Assembly: GCA_002732845.1 (NCBI GenBank)
Contig: NVSZ01000018.1
Location: 11,068 to 17,128, forward strand
Reading direction: 5' to 3'
Origin: Rhodospirillaceae bacterium
GTDB taxonomy: Bacteria; Pseudomonadota; Alphaproteobacteria; Rhodospirillales; Magnetovibrionaceae
Length of the DNA: 6,061 nucleotides
Shown: positions 4,632-6,061 of the stretch, one piece after another
Layout of the letters: every line of letters begins with the position of its first letter
How positions within the stretch are numbered: position 1 is the stretch's first letter
Notes under the pieces: model-generated
What the model saw: only the letters and a program-made list of their open reading frames with translations
Told to the model about the DNA's origin: nothing
Databases searched by the model: none
Translations under genes and position numbers: made by a program

Positions 4632-6061
4632 TTATTCCGCCGCCACAGGCGCATTGATACGACCGTAGATATCGTCCAGGCGCACGATATCGTCCTCGCC
4701 GAGGTAATCCCCGTATTGCACCTCTATCAAATGCAGAGGTTGGTCGGATAAATTGGCAAGACGGTGAATAGCTTCAACGGGTATATAAACAGATTCATTT
4801 TCATGCATTATTTTGGTGTCATAGTCGACGGTGACCTCTGCCGTGCCGCTAACGATGATCCAATGTTCGGCCCGATGATGATGGTATTGCGAAGATAATT
4901 TACCGCCCGGATCAACAACGATATGTTTAACCTGATGCATCTTTCCGACATGAACGCCTTCGTAGGTTCCCCAAGGCCGACGAACACAAGCATGACTGTC
5001 GGCTTCTTCAACATGCTGTTCCCGCAGAATCTCGACAATATCCTTAACGTCTTGGGCACGGTTTTTAGGCGCGATCAACAAGGCGTCTTTGGTATCAATC
5101 ACCACATGATCAACCAATCCAATAGCCGCAATGACACGACCAGATTCGCTGCGTACATAGGTATCAACACAATCTTTTAAAACCACTGTATTTTCTAATT
5201 CGTGTTCACCGTCAAGCTTCGCAAGGACCGACCACGACCCGACATCACTCCACCCAAAATCACCCCGAATAACAGCCGTACGGCGGTTTTTTTCCATGAC
5301 GGCATAATCGATAGAAATAGAATTAGCTTGCACAAAAGCATCAGCATCCGGATATACGGCTCTTCCTTTTGCAACACCCTTGTCCAAGGCTTTTTCACAA
5401 GCTTTAAGAATTCCGGGCTGTTCTTTGCCAAGCTCATTTAAGTAACGCGCAGCGGTGAACAAAAACATTCCACTGTTCCAATGATAAGTGCCATCTTCGA
5501 TAAAAGCCTGTGCATGTTTTTTGTCTGGCTTTTCTGTAAAGTTTTTAACCTGATATCCGTATCGAACACCGGTCAAGGGCGTGCCTTCTTGAACATAGCC
5601 AAACCCGGTTTCTGGACGCGTAGCTTTCATTCCAAACGTCACCAAATAACCTTGGCGTGCCGCGATGGCGGCTTGTTGTACGCAATCTTGAAAACGAGAA
5701 ACATTCTTTATAATATGATCAGAGGGCATAACCAGCATCAGAGCGTCAGGGGTTTTCCGTGCCAACATCAAGGCCGCCAAAGCAATGGCGGGGGCTGTAT
5801 TGCGCCTATGCGGTTCCATAATAATATGGGATATATCCTGACCGATGGCCTTAATTTGACGCTCTACAAGAAATCGATAATCTTCCCCTGTTAAATAAAT
5901 TGCGGGGGTGTAATGCGTCCGATCTTGAACCAAAAGTGCCGTGTCTTGCAACATGGTGCGGTTCGAGATCAATCTTATAAATTGTTTCGGCAGATCCGCC
6001 CGTGAGAGCGGCCACAATCGTGTTCCGGCTCCGCCACACAAAATCACGGGATGAATAATGT
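4632..6061 (-). CDS. manC: Mannose-1-phosphate guanylyltransferase / mannose-6-phosphate isomerase (5' end off right edge)
   Basis: A bifunctional cytoplasmic enzyme (ManC/AlgA/XanB type) that converts fructose-6-P to mannose-6-P and makes GDP-mannose from mannose-1-P and GTP. The apparent GTG start at 6047 is an internal Val. The frame stays open to the right edge, reading IIHPVILCGGAGTRLWPLSR, where family members normally start a few residues before HPVILCGG. Counting from that Val, the nucleotidyltransferase domain shows GGAGTRLWPLSR (5-16), PKQF (20-23), VMPSDHII (106-113), RPETGFGYV (144-152), FTEKPD (170-175), WNSGMFLF (190-197) and GWSDVGSW (265-272). The type II isomerase cupin follows, with RPWGTYEG (357-364), QYHHHRAEHW (387-396, zinc ligands) and YGDYLGEDDIVRLDDIYGR (445-463). 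At least 475 residues are present, so only one to a few are missing. It is followed after 3 bp by the Nudix-like fragment. A polysaccharide locus probably continues to the right. Confidence 0.96.
   Translation of the reverse strand, partial: IIHPVILCGGAGTRLWPLSRADLPKQFIRLISNRTMLQDTALLVQDRTHYTPAIYLTGEDYRFLVERQIKAIGQDISHIIMEPHRRNTAPAIALAALMLARKTPDALMLVMPSDHIIKNVSRFQDCVQQAAIAARQGYLVTFGMKATRPETGFGYVQEGTPLTGVRYGYQVKNFTEKPDKKHAQAFIEDGTYHWNSGMFLFTAARYLNELGKEQPGILKACEKALDKGVAKGRAVYPDADAFVQANSISIDYAVMEKNRRTAVIRGDFGWSDVGSWSVLAKLDGEHELENTVVLKDCVDTYVRSESGRVIAAIGLVDHVVIDTKDALLIAPKNRAQDVKDIVEILREQHVEEADSHACVRRPWGTYEGVHVGKMHQVKHIVVDPGGKLSSQYHHHRAEHWIIVSGTAEVTVDYDTKIMHENESVYIPVEAIHRLANLSDQPLHLIEVQYGDYLGEDDIVRLDDIYGRINAPVAAE

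Noticed and set aside
5481..5894. 137-codon plus-strand open frame antisense to manC
   Set aside because: It lies wholly within the conserved manC coding region, shows no family resemblance, and is explained as a shadow frame.
6045..6047. GTG as the start codon of manC
   Set aside because: The frame continues open to the window edge and encodes IIHP in front of VILCGG, matching the family's usual N-terminus. The Val is internal and the true start lies just outside.

Overview
The window looks like a chromosomal segment of an alphaproteobacterium of moderate GC content. This rests on the style of the CobD, HPt and receiver proteins and on the mix of aerobic-type cobalamin, phosphorelay and exopolysaccharide genes. 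The species cannot be named from the sequence alone.

Left part (1-1260): two divergent cobalamin-biosynthesis genes. The 5' end of a CbiX-like cobaltochelatase gene runs off the left edge on the minus strand. A complete cobD/cbiB lies on the plus strand. They share a 156-bp spacer that holds overlapping short inverted repeats but no recognisable cobalamin riboswitch.

Middle-left (1234-2125): a divergent signalling pair, a stand-alone histidine phosphotransfer (HPt) protein on the minus strand and a single-domain receiver on the plus strand. No histidine kinase is visible, so both probably serve a kinase encoded elsewhere. The 3' end of the HPt gene overlaps the 3' end of cobD by 27 bp. The leader of the receiver gene carries a tandem near-duplication of its ribosome-binding region, which creates a six-codon mini-ORF.

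Middle-right (2126-4631): a large RTX / DUF4114 protein gene with a type I secretion C-terminus (minus strand). Broken genes lie on both sides. Downstream is a remnant encoding only about the last 50 residues of glyceraldehyde-3-phosphate dehydrogenase. Upstream is a 32-codon ORF, directly behind manC, that resembles the N-terminus of a Nudix (ADP-ribose pyrophosphatase-type) hydrolase. A compact nested inverted repeat sits between the RTX stop and the gap remnant. The simplest reading, which is inference, is that the RTX segment of about 2.2 kb arrived by recombination that truncated both neighbours.

Right part (4632-6061): manC, the bifunctional mannose-1-phosphate guanylyltransferase / mannose-6-phosphate isomerase (minus strand). 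It is complete at its C-terminus and runs off the right edge just before its start codon. It supplies GDP-mannose for surface polysaccharide, so an exopolysaccharide locus probably continues to the right. A secreted calcium-binding RTX protein next to it is consistent with a cell-surface or matrix role, but no secretion apparatus is present in the window.
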